Source: Coptis chinensis | Taxonomy: Eukaryota > Streptophyta > Magnoliopsida > Ranunculales > Ranunculaceae | Assembly: GCA_015680905.1 (NCBI GenBank) | Contig: CM027377.1 | Span: 60,037,501-60,101,500, forward strand | Direction: 5' to 3' | Length of the DNA: 64,000 bases | Shown here: positions 1 to 10,426 of the stretch, one piece after another | Layout: each line of letters begins with the position of its first letter | Position numbering within the stretch: position 1 is the first letter of the stretch | The notes under the pieces: model-generated | Database searches by the model: none | Seen by the model: the letters and a program-made list of their open reading frames with translations, nothing else | Told to the model about the DNA's origin: nothing | Made by a program: the position numbers and the translations under genes

Positions 1-927
1 GAGTTAGTTGTGGATAAGTGAAAAAAATAAATGAGAGGAGAGTGTTTCATGTGGGAGAAGAGAAAAAGGCTCTCTTATGTAAAGGGGGGCTGATTTTGGG
101 AGTTGGAAGCTTTTACTTCCTTGACTTTTACTTTTCATTTATATCCATGTCTTTAATTTTGTTTTTTTAGTTCTTAGTTTTTAGAGAAAAGCTTGTAACT
201 TGTTAATGGGGGAACTCTCTCTAGTTTTTAATAAACTCTTCTTCATTTAGGTAAACAGGTTGTAGTTTTCTTGTTTCATTCTCTTTCTTTTTCATTTCAC
301 ATATCTTCTTGTAATTTAATTCAATCCTAGGATCATGAGCTAAAACTCTCCCAAGGGGAGGGTTAATGATGCTCATGTGAGGATCATGCTACAAATTTAG
401 GATTCCAAAATCACTACTTAAAAGACTTAGGTTCTATTTTTCATCTGTCCCAAAATGAGAGATTGACAATTATCGATCAATTGTTGTAAAGTAGAACTAG
501 GAGTTGGAATGATATTTCAGAGATGAAATATCATTTCAATTCTACATGCTAGCATGATATGTTTAGAGATAGGTATATTATGTTAGGGATTTGAGATGGT
601 AGTGACACTGTTTCTAAAAGACTTGTAGCTAGGCCTTGCATGAGTAGGATTAATCCTTCCTATCTCTCTCTCTCTTTCATTTAACTATAAACAAACTTAC
701 AAATTTTAGATAACTTGTAAAAAAATCTATCTATAAAATCCTTCTCACTTAGTTCTCCAAAGTGTAGATTCGGTTGTGATCATTTAAATTCTTGTCTTAG
801 AAGTTGGAGCGAAATCCCTACTCGAACTAGGTGACATTCTCAAAGAAAAAACAAGTGAGTAAGGAATTATTGAGTTTTAGCACGTAGTAAGTCAACTTCT
901 AAAAACAACTGAAAAGTGCAAAGATCA
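1..927 (+). repeat. 5' LTR, 3' portion only
   Basis: This matches the 3' LTR from 15133 onward and stops matching after gatca, so the LTR ends in the usual CA at 927. It contains a TATA-like tatgtaaa (76-83) and an AATAAA polyadenylation signal (230-235). No convincing tRNA primer-binding site follows the end; the bases after 927 (aaaaacatttgcc) fit no standard plant PBS. Confidence 0.9.
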
Positions 928-2536
928 AAAAACATTTGCCATTCTAAAGACCCCAAGGACACATTTGCAAACTGGAATTGCTCCAAGGGGAAACCCCCAC
1001 TCATCCTTTCATATATTTCTTTTTCTTATGTTTTCTTCGTTTTTTAAATTTCCCGTATTTTTTGCTCTTGATAAACATTCGGTTTTGGTTGAAGTGACGG
1101 GTTCCAAATGCTAGGACACGGAAACTAGGCTACAAGAATCACTAAGCTTCTTGTGAAACATTTGGTGCATTGTGCCGCGTTTCTTTTATTTGGTGGACTT
1201 GGGGAAGCTTGCGGGTTCAAATTTTAAATATTTTTGCATGCTTCACATGTATGTAGTTATTGTGTTATAGTTAATGGACTATATTTTTGCGTATTAGGTT
1301 AGTAATATATGTATGAATCATGTGAATCGCTTTGTGAGTATATATATGCGGTTAAGCGGTCATGAATTACATATTAATGTATATATACATAAAAATAGAA
1401 GCTGTTTCGCATGGTTATATATATATATATATATCTAAGTCACATGTTTAGCATATATATTCTTGAGTGATTGATTATTTGCATGTTAGCATCTATAACT
1501 TAGGAGTTATACATAGTAATTAGGATGTGTTTTGGTATTTTGGCCATAACTTTGGCTACAATTCTCTGAATAGCATGTGAGCTCAATTCGGAAAGATCTC
1601 GCGGCTGTCTGGCGCCACGCTGTCTCTCTCCGTCAAAATCAAAATCATCATTTTAGAAAATGGTGTTATTTAATAAGTCGATTTTGTCATGAAAGAGGAG
1701 AACATTCCAACGAGGGTTAAAATCTGAGTTGGGTAAGTTGTTTCTAAACCCTAAGGGGTGAAGCTGCTCTCTATATGACATTTGCAATCTCAATGAGTAT
1801 TATTGTTTAAATCGAATTATTATGCAATACAAAAGTCGTATTTTAGTCTAGGTAAAAATCGTTGCTGTTTAGTTTACGTTTTCACATTTTAGTATATATA
1901 TGCGTACGTATAATATTTTCACATGCTACCATATCTAAATACGTATGAGTAATTCAAATTTGCATGTAACTGTAGATATACGACTACACAATATCGATTT
2001 ACAAATTAGCGTACATATACGTATTACTGATGTATATTTGCCTGTACTTATGGAAATATTTATCGATGATACAACCTTGCCTATTAGGTATAGCTATCAT
2101 TATTAGTAGAGTATCTTCACATGCTCTTTTGCATCTAGTATAGTATAAGTAGATCGTATTTGTATGTTTGTATTTTCACCCTTGCATAAATCGTAAAAAT
2201 AATAATAATAATAATTAAAAAATAAAAAAAAAATATTAAAAAAAAAAAAAAAATGACCTTGCATAAATTTTAATTCCATAACTCTTAATCATATTCCAAC
2301 GGTGTCTAGGAAACTTGACAGATTGAGGTTACTTAATTAGAACCGTGCTTGCACGGAAAGCCTCCCTCATATCTCTCTTGTGACTGTTTGTTGGTTTATG
2401 TACGCGTATTCCTAGTTTCTTCGCTTCGTTAGCGACAACTTAGGCCTACGTTGTTCAACTCTAATGATTGAACATAATTATAAAATTCAAGTAATAATAA
2501 GTTCCTTCTGTCAATTAGATCTAAGTTTATGCTTGC
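928..2536 (+). other. Retrotransposon leader between 5' LTR and gag
   Basis: This 1.6-kb stretch has no long open frame. It is AT-rich with a short (TA) run near 1416-1433 and an A-rich run at 2195-2255. In large gypsy elements this interval is the untranslated leader carrying the primer-binding and packaging signals. I could not pick out either. Confidence 0.5.
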
Positions 2537-4110
2537 ATGAGATTAAGGTCTGGTTCTACTAAAGAATTTGAACATACTTATCGTAGGAGAAAATACGATA
2601 AGCGATTCGCGTGTAAGTTCTCACCTCCACAAAGTTCTTCATCTATTAATCAACAAGATTCCTTGTCACATTTTCCGTCATTCATTATGGTCGACGAAAA
2701 TCCAAAGAAATTGAGAAGCCCCCTTTCGGACTTCTATCTGACCTTTACGGGAAGGACCTTCTTCACGCATCAAACTTGAGGACATTGTCGGTGATTTTCG
2801 AATTCCGCCAAACGTTTTTAGTTTGTTACCTATGTATCATGGTTTGGATCATGAAAAACCGTACAATCATCTTCGTAGGCTACAACAAGTAGCCACAACA
2901 TTTCACCATCCAGCCGTCTCTAAGGAACAACTCTTCTTGCCGGTTTGTTTCCATTCACTTTAGCGGATAAAGCGTCAATTTGGCTAGCAGGGACAACAGC
3001 CACAATCCATAGACACATGGAATAAACTTGTTCAAGCTTTCATGCTTCAATTTTACACTCGGAAGAAAACTCTGAAATGCTTCAGAAAATTCAATTCCTT
3101 TCGTCAAAATCCTCATGAATCCTTTACGGAAGCATGGAGTCGCTTTTTCTTGATCTTCTTTTAGAATGTCCTCATCACCAACTAGACAAAGTTGTCATTG
3201 TTAGTTCATTCTTTAATGGACTTTTCGATCATCAAAAGAAACTCTTGATATAATGAGCGGCGGTTGCTTCATGGACAAAGGAGCTACTGAAGCATATACT
3301 TTTCTTGACAAACAAGCGAAAAAAGGTACACATTGGGGTAACACTAATTCTTCTAGGTCATCTAAGGATAATGTTACAAAAGCTACGTCTATTTTTGAGG
3401 TAAAACCCGATCCCGAGTTGAAAAAGCGATAGAAACCCTCACTAAAAAGTAGATGCTCTTGTAGTTCAAGTAAGCGATCAACTTCCACAACGGGCCATGA
3501 ACATTAACACTTCCCCATGTGTTCTATGTCTTAGTCGGACCATCTTGATGCTTATTGTCCCTTGTTACATGCTACCCCTAACCCAAACACGGAGGAGGCA
3601 TGTGCATTCAACATTCTAATGCACCATGGAGACAACATCCTAATTTAAGCTTGGTGAATAACCAACAAATGGCTCCTCGGGTTTCGCAAATCCACTGTTC
3701 GACCAATCAACAATTTTATTCCATACCGCCAAGGAAATAATCAGCAATACCAACAAAGTCAAAATCAATTTCAAAGTAATTCAAATGCTAACTATCAAAA
3801 CAACCATGACCTTGTTCAAATTTAATCCAAATTCTGGCTATAATCAACAACTTCTCGGCGAATAATCGTGAACTAGTAAGCTGTTGCACAACCTATGCCT
3901 CCCCGCTCGCGATAGGACAAGTGAGATGTTCTTCGCTTACATGAACCAACAATCACAAATCCTAGCGTCTATCCAACAATCAATTCAACAATTAAGCGAG
4001 ACAAGACAAAGAGCCGAAAGGCGTGTTTTCGCCAAGCGGTTCGAACCCTAAGCCCGACAAACTTGCGCCTTTGAACTCACTAATATACCTGGTACAAGTA
4101 CTCCAACCCA
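2537..4110 (+). pseudogene. gag remnant of the gypsy element
   Basis: The first open piece is 80 residues from the ATG at 2537, starting MRLRSGS. The frame then shifts, and a readable stretch at about 2780-3240 holds the retrotransposon gag core pattern: LLPMYHGL, then a run with HLRRL, then AFMLQFYTRKK and FRQNPHESFTEAW. These match the conserved plant Ty3 gag arrangement of a capsid followed by an F-R-Q-x-E-S helix. At least three frame changes and several stops separate the pieces. The end is set by loss of recognisable gag sequence and the start of a LRSGKTVDNQ linker typical of the gag-protease junction. Confidence 0.7.
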
Positions 4111-4117
4111 AGGTGAG

Positions 4118-4550
4118 GTGAATGCAATCACTACTCTTCGATCTGGGAAAACCGTTGATAATCAAATCCATTATGCGGATGATAAAACAAAGCGATACGG
4201 AGGTTCAAAGGAATCTGTTTCGGATAATGAACCTCAAATGGACACACCAAGTTCAGCGTCACAATCTAAAAATTGGGAAAGCGAGCAGGTGGACCCTTAT
4301 GCCAAATTCGCCCTAAGGCACCATTTCTGCCCGTTTGGCAAAGAATAAACCGGATGAAAACTTTGATGAAATTAGGGAAACCTTTAAAAATTTGACAATA
4401 AACTTACCTTTTTCTCGATGCCCTAAAGCAATTACCAAAACATGCAAAATTTTTGAAAGACATGTGCACCACAAAAAGAAGAACAAATGTGCCTCAAGCG
4501 GGCTTTCCTTCTTGAGCAGTTTCCTTCCATCATCGAATACAATGGTATAG
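4118..4550 (+). pseudogene. gag-protease linker remnant
   Basis: Three overlapping short frames carry LRSGKTVDNQ at the start, an acidic/serine-rich middle, and a helical stretch near 4335-4480 (NLTINLPFSRCPKA). In Athila-type polyproteins the linker before the protease has the same LRSGK element followed by a segment resembling INIPLLDAI. The frame moves between these pieces, so no continuous product is possible. Confidence 0.5.
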
Positions 4551-4595
4551 TAAAATACAAGGACCCGGTTGACCCAGCGGTTCCATGCACATTAG

Positions 4596-4874
4596 GTGAT
4601 AAGTATCACGACTACGGCATTACTAGACCTAGGAGCTAGTGTGAAGTTACTTCCTTATTACTTATTCAAACAACTAGGTCTACATGAGCTTAAACCTACC
4701 GCGATGACTTTACAATTAGCCGATCGATCCATTAAGCATCCGAAAGGCATTATGGAAAATGTCCTTGTAAAGTCCAATTTTTTTTTATCCTGTAGATTTT
4801 GTCATTTTGGATCTGAAGTTGCCTGTGACTCCATTCCTATCATATTAGGGCGTCCATTCCACCATGGCTGCTAA
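4596..4874 (+). pseudogene. Retroviral-type aspartic protease domain remnant
   Basis: This 92-residue frame has the pepsin-like retroelement protease signature. ALLDLGASVKLLPY is the active-site region (usual plant form DLGASVNLMP), followed by LQLADRSIKHPKG and, near the end, IPIILGRPFHH. A shift has scrambled the segment between residues about 65 and 78. In the intact family the enzyme works as a dimer and cleaves Gag-Pol. The active-site aspartate is present, but the product cannot be joined in frame to gag or RT here. Confidence 0.85.
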
Positions 4875-5495
4875 TCGCTCATAAAGCTGTAGGGATGGGT
4901 CCATGACCATGTCCCGGAAATCTTTCGTCGAGGTTAATGTGTTCAAGTTGATGAAACAAATTCGGAGAATGATATTGATGGTGAGATTAACATGATTGAC
5001 ACCCCGTACAAGAATATTTAACAAACTATTTTCACGAAGATGAAGTACACCAATTCCATTCTTTTGGCGGTTTGAATTTGATGTTGATGATTATTCAAAG
5101 GAGGTACATGAGTTTTAGAATCAATACCACCAATTGACTCTACTACCATCCTATCAAAGCGACTTGGGATGAACATAAATCTGTTTTCTCTGTGGAAGGC
5201 GACTTTCCTCAAGAATCTTTAATACCCACTCCTCCCTCCCTACGACTTAAAGCCTATTCGCCGGACTTAAAATACGCGTACAATTAGATCCGGATGGTAG
5301 TCACCCAATTATCATATCATCACAATTGATTGGCGATCGGGAATCACGGTTAATTAAGGTCATTCAAGAACACCGTTCGCTATTGGATGGTCTCGATGAC
5401 ATTAAAGGCATTGACCCCTTGTGTGCACTCTCATCGCATACATCTTGAAGACAATGCCAAGACATCGTGAACCATAGCGTCGTCTAAATCCAACC

Positions 5496-6273
5496 ATGAA
5501 GGATGTGGTGCGGGAAGAAATTTTAAGGTTACTTGATGCGGGTATTATTTACCCCATCTCGGATAGTGTTTGGGTAAGTCCGGTCCATGTTGTTCCCAAG
5601 AAGTGCGGAATTACGGTTGTGCGAAATGATAAAGATGAATGCATATATTTCGCATTCGGTGAAGTGGCGAATATGCATTGACTATCGAAAACTTAATGCG
5701 AGTCACTCGTAAGGATCATTTTCCACTCCCATTCATTGATCGGATGCTTGAGCGGTTAGCGGGTCATGCATTTTCTTATTTTCTTGATGGCTTTTCGGGA
5801 TATTTTCAAATCGTCATAGATCCTGTGACCAAGAAAAACAACATTCACCGCCCTTTTGGTACTTTTGCATATAAATGAATGTCATTTGGCCTTTGCAATG
5901 CACCCGGTACATTCCAACGTTGTATGCTTCATATCTTGATGATATGGTTGAGCGTTTTATGGAAGTCTTCATGGGCGATTTCTCATTATATGGTAATTCT
6001 TTTGATAACTGTTTATCAAATCTTGAAAAGGTTTTAGAATGCGTTTGAAGAGAAAAATCTCGTTCTTAATTGGGAAAAATGCCATTTTATGGTTACAAAA
6101 GGAATAGTACTAGGTCACATTGTTTGAAGGATGGAATCGAAGTCGATAAAGCAAAGATTGAAAAAATTGCTTCCTTGCCTATACCAACCGATTCGGGAAT
6201 CACGTGCATTTTAGGACCGCGAGGGTTCTATAGGAGATTTATTCAAGATTTCTCAAAGGTTGCCGACCTTTAA
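5496..6273 (+). pseudogene. Reverse transcriptase domain remnant
   Basis: Successive frames carry the gypsy RT landmarks: VREEILRLLDAGIIYP and VSPVHVVPKK (motif 1), RKDHFPLPFIDRMLERLAGH, then FLDGFSGYFQI (normally the LDGYSGYNQI motif), then SFGLCNAPGTFQR. The catalytic box reads VFMGDFS near 5966-5986 where FMDD is expected, so the first catalytic aspartate is lost. A TGA at about 5876-5878 replaces the arginine codon expected before MSFGL, consistent with CGA to TGA. A frameshift also lies near 5640-5680. The remnant is inactive. Confidence 0.9.
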
Positions 6274-6289
6274 CAAATCTCTTACTTAA

Positions 6290-6760
6290 AGATGTCGTAT
6301 TTGACTTCACTTTCGATTGCAAACAAGCTTTTGAGACCTTAAAGTGCATACGACTACAGCTCCAATAATTCAACCACTGATTGGTCTAAACCTTTTGAAT
6401 TAATGTGTGGCGAGAGTAACTACGCTATTGGAGCTGTCTTAGGGCAACGCCGAGAAGAACAAGCCAATTGTCATTTACTATGCTAGTAAAACTCTTAATG
6501 GCGCTCAACGTAACTATACCACCCGAAAAAAAGAATTTCTAGCGGTTGTATATGCCCCGGATAAGTTTCGTCCTTACCTAGTTGGTTGGTTCTACAATAG
6601 TCTACACCGACCATGCGGCGGTACGTTATCTATTAGCAAAGAAAGATGCCAAAAGAGGTTGATCCGATGGATCCTCCTTTTGCAAGAGTTTACTCTAGAA
6701 ATTAGAGATAAAAAGGTTGCGAGAACGTGGTAGCGGACCATTTATCGCGACTTCGTTAAT
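6290..6760 (+). pseudogene. RNase H domain remnant
   Basis: Shifted frames encode the gypsy RNase H pattern: SNYAIGAVLGQRRE, a YYASKTLNGAQRNYT-like block, a KEFLAVVYA-like block, then TDHAAVRYLLAKKDAK and a terminal VVADHLSR-like block. Several one-base shifts and stops break it. The domain lies directly between RT and integrase, as in the family. Confidence 0.8.
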
Positions 6761-6810
6761 GATGTCAATAATGAGTCCGAACCAATCTGCGATTCATTTC
6801 GGATGAACAT

Positions 6811-8119
6811 TTGTATTCCATTTTTTCATCTCCTTGGTATCTTGATATAGTAAACTACCTAGTTACCGAGGAGGTCCTTCATCTTGGACTCGAGCGGACC
6901 GAAAGAAGTTCTTATCCACTTGTGAAATTTTATTTTTGGGATGATCCTACCTCTTTAAGTATTGTTCGACCAACCGTCGCCGTTGCATTCATTTGGGAAC
7001 ATAATGACGTGTTATCCTTTTGCCATGAACAATCTTGTGGTGGTCATTTCAGTGGTAAGAAAACTGCAGCCAAGGTCCTACAATGTGGATTTTATTGGCC
7101 AACGCTGTTTAAAGATGCACACGAGCATTGCAAAGCATGCAACATTTGTCGGCGACTAGGACGCATTACTCAACGCAATATGATGCCCTTAAATCCAATT
7201 TTAATTGTAGAAATTTTTTATGTATGGGGGATCGACTTTATGGGTCCTTTTCCAAATAGTCATGGCTTCCTATACATACTAGTAGTTGTTGACTATGTGT
7301 TAAAATGGATTGAAGCGTTGGCATGTCGTGTGAATGATCATAAAACGGTCGTATTTTTCGTAAAGGAACATATTTTCTCTCGATTTGGCATTCCCAAACC
7401 TATAATTAGTGATGGGGAAAAACATTTCTATAATAAAATTTTTGAATCATTAGTAAAGAAATATGGAGTTACTCACAAAGTGGCAACCCCGTATCATCCT
7501 CAGACCAGTGGCCAAGTAGAAGTCTCTAATAGAGAGATTAAATCAATTTTAGAAAAGACAGTTAATCCATCTAGAAAAGACCTGGTCTCTTCGATTATCG
7601 ATGCCTTGTGGGCATATAGAACGACTTTTAAGACACCTATAGGCATGTCCCTTACGCCTCGTTTTTGGTAAACCTTGTCATCTTCGGTTGAACTTCGAGC
7701 ATCGCGGCTCATATGGGCTATCAAAAGCCTAAATTATAATACCGATGCGGCAGGCGAGAAGCGAAAATTGCAGTTAAATGAGCTTGAAGAGATTCGGAGT
7801 GATGCCTATGATCTCTCGAAATCCTATAAAGCCAACATGAAAAGAGTGCATGATAAGCACATATTAAGAAAAGAATTCAAAATTGGTCAAAAAGTTTTGT
7901 TGTACAACTTCGAGATTACATTTTTCCAGGAAAACTAAAAACTCGATGGTCTGGTCCTTTCACTGTCTCTGCTGTCAAACCTTATGGGGCTATCTCTTTG
8001 AAAAATGAAAACGATGACAGCGAATTTCAAGTAAATGGCCAACGCCTTAAACATTATCATGAGTTGCGTTCTCCAGATGTCGAAAAGACTCTTCTCAAAG
8101 ATCCAGTCTATAAAGACTA
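6811..8119 (+). pseudogene. Integrase (zinc finger, DDE core and C-terminal part)
   Basis: The 286-residue frame 6811-7671 is the best preserved part of pol. It has the HHCC zinc finger ([11 protein letters not shown] with CKACNICRR downstream) and the core: [10 protein letters not shown] (first D), [10 protein letters not shown] (second D) and [16 protein letters not shown] (E). All three catalytic residues are therefore visible. A TAA at 7669-7671 follows PRFW. The C-terminal region continues in the next frame (7675-7938: LQLNELEEIR, then KANMKRVHDK and GQKVLLYN). It continues again after another shift, through a WSGPFTV block, to about 8119. Confidence 0.9.
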
Positions 8120-8636
8120 AAGATTCGCTGGTGTATTTTTTTTTCCAGGTGTTTAAAACAAGGAAAGTACACCATTAGGGTAGCCGGGCCCTCTTCTATT
8201 TTCTTCTCTAAAACTCCTAGAGTGTGTGGTTGCAAGCGCCGGAACCTTAGTCCACAAAAACTCTATTTCAGAACTGAGTATAAATGTCTTCTGTTCATCG
8301 AGCAAACGTGCCTTCTGGTAAACAATGGGTACCAAAAATTTCCCAGCCTTCCTTCTCTTCCCTTTTCTATTCTCTTCCTCGCGAACTCCAGCTCATCATT
8401 TGGTGTAAATCTTACCCATCTCGAATAGGTAATGGTCGCAGATATTTTTTTGCTTTCGAAAAGCGGCGGCGTCTTGCGAAGGATGGGGTGGTGTATGAAT
8501 TGTCAAAACACCTTTTCGTCTGTGTCTTGATTTACTATCCGATATGAGCGGTATAAGGTATATTATTGTCGACCGACACCATTTCGGCGGGATAAACTTC
8601 GTCGTCGTCGTATTACTCCCCCGGGGTGGGATTCGC
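8120..8636 (+). other. Post-pol region with a short unassigned ORF (8284-8547)
   Basis: Downstream of integrase there is an open frame at 8284-8547 (87 aa) containing SLPRELQLIIW, which looks like the start of an F-box-type helix, then a basic run FEKRRRLAKDG. A second overlapping frame starts at 8222. Neither has a clear family match. It may be the beginning of an accessory ORF of the element. Confidence 0.35.
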
Positions 8637-8755
8637 CTTGAGGATCGGTGGGACTCACATTCGTCTTGAGGATCGGCGTTAAAGACTCACATTCGTCTTG
8701 AGGATCGGCGTTAAAAGACTCACATTCGTCTTGAGGATCGGCGTTAAAAACTCCA
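8637..8755 (+). repeat. Tandem repeat, unit about 28-33 bp
   Basis: The string cttgaggatcgg recurs at 8637, 8665, 8697 and 8730. The intervening sequence is (t)taaaa(g)actcacattcgt. Three to four units differ mainly by A-run length. It lies inside the retrotransposon between pol and the env-like ORFs. Confidence 0.9.
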
Positions 8756-8756
8756 C

Positions 8757-9137
8757 ATGTATATACTCGTGTATTTTATTTTCACCCTTGCATTGTGCAC
8801 AAAGAGAGTCGTGATGAACAACACGGATAGTCCCATCGTTCACACGGGCAATGGATTTCACCGAGCCAACCCGAATAGTTTTCTATTTGATGACGGTTCG
8901 AGGCGGTTTGAGGCTATACCATATGTACTAAGGGTAATATTATTATTAGACCATTGCACATTGGTCGGGGATGGTACGAATCCCCGAACCCTAGGGCCCC
9001 AAAACATAAAGGTTAAAGCCACGGATCGGCTGGATTGGTTTGCCCCAGAGCCGACACATGACTTTGGTTGCCCCGATTTTTCTTGTAATGATTTTCTTCT
9101 TGTAGTCCGGTGTTGTTGTCACGTTCTTTTTGTATAA
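8757..9137 (+). CDS. Unassigned 126-aa ORF in the retrotransposon
   Basis: This frame is open from ATG 8757 to 9137. The N-terminus YILVYFIFTLALC is hydrophobic enough to be a signal peptide or membrane segment, followed by a polar body (FLFDDGSRRFEAIPYVLR) and a cysteine-rich tail (VVRCCCHVLFV). I do not recognise a family. A hydrophobic N-terminus after pol would fit a decayed env-like gene, but this could equally be a chance frame. Confidence 0.3.
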   Translation: MYILVYFIFTLALCTKRVVMNNTDSPIVHTGNGFHRANPNSFLFDDGSRRFEAIPYVLRVILLLDHCTLVGDGTNPRTLGPQNIKVKATDRLDWFAPEPTHDFGCPDFSCNDFLLVVRCCCHVLFV

Positions 9138-9221
9138 TGACACATACATCTTCCCTTGTACATTGCCCGTTCATCTCCACTTGTACATTTGTATATAAAA
9201 ATTAAAAAAATAATAAAAAAA

Positions 9222-9258
<37 letters not shown>

Positions 9259-9488
9259 GAAGGTGCCTTCTTCATATTCGATGGATGGCATTTTTAATGC
9301 CGATCATTTTAGCATTCGATTCGTTTAATTTGGAATTGAAATGAATCGAAATTCGCGGTTTGAAATTTTGGGACATAAGTTTAAATTTCGAATTCATTTG
9401 GGCTTGGACCAAAAATTAGAACTGACCCAAATCACGTGTCTGGTCACAAAACCCAAATGTTATCTCCATCGTAATTATTAAAAAAAAA
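9138..9488 (+). other. Non-coding, with A-rich run and no gene seen
   Basis: It contains a long A-rich tract at about 9199-9255 and AT-rich sequence. No ORF or structure was recognised. Confidence 0.5.
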
Positions 9489-9570
9489 CGGTCAGATATC
9501 CACAAACGGTCAGATATCCACAAACGGTCAGATATCCACAAACGGTCAGATATCCAAAACGGTCAGATTT
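9489..9570 (+). repeat. 18-bp tandem repeat just upstream of a TATA box
   Basis: The unit cggtcagatatccacaaa starts at 9489, 9507, 9525 and 9543 with an exact 18-bp period. A fifth partial unit starts at 9560. Units are nearly identical. The array ends only about five bases before the ctataaatt box at 9575, the arrangement expected of an upstream promoter element. Confidence 0.93.
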
Positions 9571-9574
9571 TTGC

Positions 9575-9671
9575 CTATAAATTCCGACACTCCTCATCAC
9601 CCTTCACTCACCTCATTCTCTCACTATCCAAAGCTTAATCTTCACATATTATCTTTTCATTCAAAACAATG
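9575..9671 (+). promoter_or_regulatory. Candidate internal promoter module 1 (TATA, pyrimidine-rich leader, ATG)
   Basis: ctataaatt at 9575-9583 is a good plant TATA box. It is followed by a C/T-rich leader (ccttcactcacctcattctctc) typical of plant 5'UTRs and an ATG at 9669-9671 in context acaATGGAT. The frame starts MDPIERLEKEQREWGF and soon stops. Its position suggests transcription of the post-pol region independent of the LTR; that is inference. Confidence 0.5.
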
Positions 9672-10350
9672 GATCCGATCGAGCGATTGGAAAAGGAGCA
9701 ACGTGAATGGGGCTTCACAAGATTCGTGATAAACAGTATTTGTCATTATTCTTGTCGATCATGCATAACTTCATCCGGAATATCTAGATCTATGTAACCT
9801 CCATATCTCTTTCCCTTTGTCGCTTTGTATATTACTATGGTGTGTTAAATAATTCTCAACCATTTGTACGGGTTACGTACTAAATGGAGGAGCATCCTTT
9901 TTAATAAATTGGGTATATTAGTTGTATTTTTACCTTATCATAAACATAAAATAGTTATCAAAACCATAACAAATAAGAAAAATCAATAACGCAATAAAAT
10001 AAATCAAACTCAACTTATTGTTTTCAGAGAAGATTGCGCATGCTACGCTACACGGGACGCCTAACACTTGTCACGCACGCAGCTCAATTATTCTATCTAT
10101 CTTCTATTATTGAGGTATGATCATAAATTTTGAAATTACGTGTAGGTCTAACTGCCCTGTGAAACTTTCCTCCGAATTTTCTATCATTTTAAGACCTCAT
10201 TAATTGTTTTTGGACACCTGACATGAAAAGACATACTATGGATACCCATAGTTGCTGTACATAATTAGGGATACCAACATCACATGTTTCACTTGTAAGT
10301 TGAGATCTAGATGCACTTGACATCCTGATTCGTACCAGATCCTATATTTG

Positions 10351-10426
10351 CTATAAATCTCTTCATTTCAGCCATTCTCATTACACAGTTTCTACACTAT
10401 CCTTCCATCAATTATCCTTCCAAATG
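10351..10426 (+). promoter_or_regulatory. Candidate internal promoter module 2
   Basis: ctataaat at 10351-10358 is followed by a pyrimidine-rich leader and an ATG at 10424-10426 in context aaATGGATC. The spacing and leader composition repeat those of module 1 about 780 bp upstream. The ATG opens the first env-like frame. Confidence 0.5.

Noticed and set aside
928..960. Primer-binding site next to the 5' LTR
   Set aside because: The sequence after the LTR (aaaaacatttgccattc) does not fit the tRNA 3' ends commonly used by plant gypsy elements. A decayed PBS cannot be excluded, but I will not claim it.
8637..8755. CRISPR-like array
   Set aside because: Units are contiguous tandem copies without unique spacers, inside a plant retrotransposon.
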